A stretch of DNA of 25,049 nucleotides from Anaerolineales bacterium (GTDB lineage Bacteria > Chloroflexota > Anaerolineae > Anaerolineales > UBA4823): contig JAFGBV010000082.1 in NCBI GenBank assembly GCA_016932955.1, positions 1-25,049 on the forward strand, written 5' to 3'. The first letter of the stretch is position 1, and the number at the start of each line of letters is the position of its first letter. The translations under genes and the position numbers were made by a program. Under the pieces are notes generated by a model. It did not search any database. It had not been told where the DNA came from and worked only from the letters and a program-made list of their open reading frames with translations. Of the stretch, positions 22,159 through 25,049 are shown piece after piece.

Positions 22159-23562
22159 TCAAGGGAATATATAGACAATGCTTGCTGGTGGCGGCCACAG
22201 AAAATACACGGTTACATTTTCGTGCCAGGGCACGTAATCGCCATCGCTATACCCCAGATCGATCATCCGTCCCACCACCCCCCCGCCAATATCCGCTGCA
22301 ACCACCTCGCCGTAGCCGGGCACGTACATGCGCGTGTAGAAGGGGATATAGCGGATATCCACCGCACACACTCCCTTTTCCAGCGGCAGCCCGCTCGCCG
22401 TGGTTGGTCCGGTTTCGGAGGGGTGGTACGAAGTCGCCCACATCGTGATCGCTCGCCAATACTCGATCGTCACCCCGTCCACCGAGGCTGTGCGCATCAC
22501 CACATTCGTCCCGTAGCCGATGATCCGTTCCTGCGCTTCGCGCGCCGTCCACTCATCTTCCACCTGGCGCGAGGTTTCTACGCCGTCCTCGTAGCGCAGG
22601 CGCACCCGCCGCGCCGTCAGCCCGTATTCGCCCGTCTGCACGATCGTCTGGCTGTCCAGCTCCAGGTCCGCCACCGCCTCGTACACCGTCTCGAACGCCA
22701 ACGGAGTCTGCTCGATCAGCACCTCCTCCATCACCCGCACCAGGCGGATGTTCCCGTCTGCCGGCAGCGGGTCCCCGGCAGGCGGGATGCTGTAATCCAG
22801 CCCTTGCAGCGCCAGGCCTGCCTCCGCCAGCGCCTCCCCTACCGTCTGGCTGGCTGTGCGCAGTTGCAGGCTGGTGTTTTGCGTCTGCACGCGCACCTCC
22901 CGCGCCCGTTCCAGCGTTGCTTCCATTCCTGTCGTCAGCGCTGTGAGTGGCGATGGCGAGAGCCGGTCTGCTGCATAAAGGATTACCCCATTCTCCCACA
23001 GTGCCTGCCCCAGCGTCGCTGCGCTGGAGGTGTAAGATGTTTCAATGCCATTTTCGATCAATGTGAACGGCGCCGCCCGCACCACCTGCAGTGCCAGCCC
23101 TCCGGGCAGGTATGGCAGTGGCTGGTTGTAACCCACCGCCTGCCCCTGCCACAGCAGCCTGTCCCCCGGCTGCAGTGTGATCCCTGCAAGCGCCAGTAGC
23201 TCCCCTGCTGTTTGCTGTGCGCTTAGCAGTGAAGAGATTTGCCCATCCACGGCGATCCGCACCGGCATGGCATGTTGCAAGCTCACCGTATCACCCTGCC
23301 CCAGCCATTCTTCCACTTCTGGCGAGAGGATGTCCTGCGGCAGCAGGGCAATCTGGCGCGAGCCCAGCAGCCCTCCCACGGTCAGCGCGTAGGTCGTCAC
23401 CGCCTGGGATTTCCCATCCACCACCAGCCGCACTTCTTTATGCAGCCACAGGTGAGCCAGCGCAGCCAGGCCGATCAGGATCGACAACCAGGGCAGCAGC
23501 GCGGAAAGCCTTCCGCGGCCAGCAGGGAGTGCCTCTCCTGCGCGGAACCGAACGTTTGCCAT
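22159..23562 (-). CDS. YabE-like cell-wall protein: DUF348 repeats, G5 and 3D domains
   Basis: Probably a membrane-anchored or secreted peptidoglycan-active enzyme. Of 467 residues, about 20-42 form a single membrane segment (LLPWLSILIGLAALAHLWL). Four DUF348 units follow, each starting like VDGK or VDGQ and containing a TVGELL-type helix: about 45-85, 100-140, 150-190 and 200-245. A G5 domain (about 270-345, beginning EEVLIEQTPLAFETVYEA) leads to a C-terminal 3D domain with WATSYHPSETG, AVDIRYIPFYTRMYVPGYG and ADIGGG, which has the three Asp residues characteristic of MltA-like lytic transglycosylases. The ATG at 23562 is followed by a basic N-terminus. It lies nine bases after the C39-like gene and eight before rsmA. 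Confidence 0.9.
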   Translation of the reverse strand: MANVRFRAGEALPAGRGRLSALLPWLSILIGLAALAHLWLHKEVRLVVDGKSQAVTTYALTVGGLLGSRQIALLPQDILSPEVEEWLGQGDTVSLQHAMPVRIAVDGQISSLLSAQQTAGELLALAGITLQPGDRLLWQGQAVGYNQPLPYLPGGLALQVVRAAPFTLIENGIETSYTSSAATLGQALWENGVILYAADRLSPSPLTALTTGMEATLERAREVRVQTQNTSLQLRTASQTVGEALAEAGLALQGLDYSIPPAGDPLPADGNIRLVRVMEEVLIEQTPLAFETVYEAVADLELDSQTIVQTGEYGLTARRVRLRYEDGVETSRQVEDEWTAREAQERIIGYGTNVVMRTASVDGVTIEYWRAITMWATSYHPSETGPTTASGLPLEKGVCAVDIRYIPFYTRMYVPGYGEVVAADIGGGVVGRMIDLGYSDGDYVPWHENVTVYFLWPPPASIVYIFP

Positions 23563-23571
23563 GCTACGTGG

Positions 23572-24108
23572 TCAATCTCCGCTGGTTTTCACTTCCACAA
23601 GCAAGCGGCCGATTGCCTTCCACTCCTTTTGAAATTTAGCATCCTCCAGCCAGGTGATATCATGGTGGTTGAATTGCGTATTGGCGAACCCCCAACCATT
23701 CTCTGCGTCCCACGCCACCAGCGCCATCACGTGCGCCCACATCGGGCGCAGCGAGCCGATGATCGGCATCAGGATGCGATCCTTGTCCAGGTGCTCCTGC
23801 AAATATTCCGGCGTGCTAAAAAAGCGCCACGAAGCCTTCATCCCGTTGCGGCGGAACACATCCACCATGCCCCAGGGAAATGTTGCGGAATTGGGGATGC
23901 GCCGCACCACCGGGAACGGACCGCGCCAGGCAATCTTTTCCATATCCGCCGCCAGCTTCACCGCATCGATGTTCAGCCCGCGCAGCGCGTTGAGCACTGT
24001 TGCCGTGGTATAGGGACCGCAGTCGTTCTCCTGTCCCTGCCATGCCAAAGAGTCGAGCAGTTTCTGCTTGCGCGGCGACTCCAGGTTTTTTTCCATGCGT
24101 TTGACCAT
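23572..24108 (-). CDS. C39-like cysteine-peptidase-family protein, stand-alone
   Basis: A 178-residue protein with the papain-like C39 hallmarks: C30 in ENDCGPYTTATVLNAL, H126 in MWAHVMALVAWD, and N143 in GWGFANTQ at the place of the third catalytic residue. No signal peptide, membrane helix or ABC transporter domain is attached, so it is not a bacteriocin exporter; the fold is also used by peptidases and transglutaminase-like enzymes of unknown role. The ATG at 24106-24108 has AGGAT seven bases upstream; an inner ATG at 24096 is possible. It lies 26 bases after the SDR gene and nine before the YabE-like gene, so it belongs to the same operon. The residues look intact; the substrate is unknown. 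Confidence 0.75.
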   Translation of the reverse strand: MVKRMEKNLESPRKQKLLDSLAWQGQENDCGPYTTATVLNALRGLNIDAVKLAADMEKIAWRGPFPVVRRIPNSATFPWGMVDVFRRNGMKASWRFFSTPEYLQEHLDKDRILMPIIGSLRPMWAHVMALVAWDAENGWGFANTQFNHHDITWLEDAKFQKEWKAIGRLLVEVKTSGD

Positions 24109-24134
24109 ATGCTACATCCTTTCGCTCATCAAGA

Positions 24135-24974
24135 TCAGGCGATCGTCATCCCGCCGTCGATTACGAGGTTATGTCCGGTAACAAAAGAAGCCGCGCCTGA
24201 GCACAGCCATACCACCCCCTCAGCAATTTCGTTTGGCTGCCCGGGCCGCCCGATTGGGTGCATGCTGTTCAGCATCAGGTCCTGTACCTTGCGCATGCTC
24301 AGCACCTTGTCGGCGATGCGCCGCACCAGCGTGTTGCGGATCGAAGGCGCAAACGCGCTGATGCTCAGCTTTTCCAGCGCCCGATCCATCATCGGCGTCA
24401 TCACCGCCCCCGGGCTGACGGCGTTGATGCGGATGTGCGAAGCCCCATATTCCACCGCCGCGGTGCGCGTGAGCTGCAGGATACCCCCCTTCGCTGCCGC
24501 GTAGGCTACATAGCCCCGCTCGGCGATCACGCTCGCCACCGAGGCTGTGTTCACGATCGCTCCGCCCTGCTCCTGGGTGAGCATTTGCGCCATCTCGTGC
24601 TTCATGCACAGCCATGTGCCCTTCAGGTTCACCGCGATCACCTCGTCCCAGGTTTCTTCGTGGTAATCTGCCGTCGGGGCAAACTCGCCCTCATAGCCGG
24701 CGTTGTTAAAAGCGCAGTCCAGTCGCCCGAAAGTTGCTACCGCCTGTGTCACCAGGTTCTTCACCTGTGCATCCTGCGTTACATCGCATTCCACGAACAG
24801 CGCCTCGCCCCCCTGCGCCTGCACCAGTCGCGCCGTCTCCTGTCCTTGCTCTGCCAGGATATCCCCAACCACCACCTTTGCCCCCTCGCGCCCAAAAGCC
24901 AGCGCAGTCGCCCGCCCAATTCCAACTGCCCCCCCGGTGATCAGCCCCACTTTCCCTTCCAGGCATCCGCTCAT
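24135..24974 (-). CDS. Short-chain dehydrogenase/reductase (classical SDR)
   Basis: NAD(P)-dependent oxidoreductase of 279 residues. The cofactor motif TGGAVGIG is at 14-21, the NNAG motif at 90-93, and the catalytic set is S145, Y158 and K162 in YAAAK, with N116 as the fourth residue. The C-terminal VTGHNLVIDGGMT is typical. An insert of about 30 residues (about 205-235, ADKVLSMRKVQDLMLNSMHP) lies in the substrate-binding lobe. D38 in VVVGDI after the second strand suggests NAD over NADP. The ATG at 24972-24974 has GGAG five bases upstream. The substrate is unknown. It is the first gene of the operon with the C39-like, YabE-like and rsmA genes; a perfect TATAAT stands 35 bases upstream. Confidence 0.93.
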   Translation of the reverse strand: MSGCLEGKVGLITGGAVGIGRATALAFGREGAKVVVGDILAEQGQETARLVQAQGGEALFVECDVTQDAQVKNLVTQAVATFGRLDCAFNNAGYEGEFAPTADYHEETWDEVIAVNLKGTWLCMKHEMAQMLTQEQGGAIVNTASVASVIAERGYVAYAAAKGGILQLTRTAAVEYGASHIRINAVSPGAVMTPMMDRALEKLSISAFAPSIRNTLVRRIADKVLSMRKVQDLMLNSMHPIGRPGQPNEIAEGVVWLCSGAASFVTGHNLVIDGGMTIA

Positions 24975-25008
24975 TCTCGCTCCTTTCCTATACCCGCCGT
25001 TGCTGCAA

Positions 25009-25014
25009 ATTATA
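25009..25014 (-). promoter_or_regulatory. TATAAT box upstream of the SDR operon
   Basis: A perfect TATAAT on the minus strand, 35 bases before the SDR start codon. No good -35 is visible at 16-18 bases and the window ends 35 bases further on, so the call is tentative. Confidence 0.35.
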
Positions 25015-25049
25015 ACCCATGCTGCCCTTTCAGGTTGCGAGCGAGTAAA

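Overview
The window looks like a chromosomal segment of a Chloroflexota bacterium, most likely an Anaerolineae-type organism. This is inferred from moderately high GC by eye, Ser/Thr-Pro-rich linkers on secreted lipoproteins, a glycine-rich RRM protein, menaquinone genes and a fused 2-oxoacid dehydrogenase E1. No database search was possible. No rRNA, tRNA, CRISPR array, insertion sequence or prophage gene was seen. Coding density is high and no gap without a gene exceeds about 260 bases.

Layout. Positions 1-1185 hold the 3' part of a glycosyltransferase whose end overlaps a convergent CBS-domain gene (1157-1600, minus). From 1854 to 10039 everything is on the minus strand. In transcription order this is a membrane heme/Fe-S oxidoreductase of the EMO/HdrD type (10039-8036), a fused E1 alpha-beta 2-oxoacid dehydrogenase, its E2 and its E3 (down to 2780), then an RRM RNA-binding protein and a small membrane protein. 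The oxidoreductase promoter carries an inverted repeat around its -10 box. Positions 10179-12797 (minus) hold an L,D-transpeptidase and a lipoprotein of the S41 peptidase family. Positions 12960-15339 (plus) hold a short leader ORF that may be a remnant of a DinB-type gene, an NmrA-like NAD(P)-binding protein, MenA and a Gre-like C-terminal-domain protein. Positions 15354-17835 (minus) are an ABC importer (lipoprotein binding protein, ATPase, permease) of the nitrate/sulfonate/thiamine-precursor class. Positions 17950-20033 (plus) form a compact signalling operon with promoter and terminator: Roadblock/LC7, V4R, and a receiver fused to a degenerate GGDEF. An MFS transporter follows (20054-21343), convergent with a four-gene minus-strand operon (24974-21311): SDR, C39-like cysteine-peptidase-like protein, YabE-like cell-wall protein, and RsmA.

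How the parts fit. The dehydrogenase complex would feed NADH and acyl-CoA to metabolism. The membrane Fe-S/cytochrome b protein at the head of the same operon would pass electrons to menaquinone, and MenA makes menaquinone. A second theme is the envelope: L,D-transpeptidase, S41 lipoprotein, YabE-like protein and glycosyltransferase. The best candidate for a little-described system is the Roadblock-V4R-receiver operon, whose three genes sit 14 and 9 bases apart between a near-consensus promoter and a Rho-independent terminator, with no kinase or GTPase beside them.
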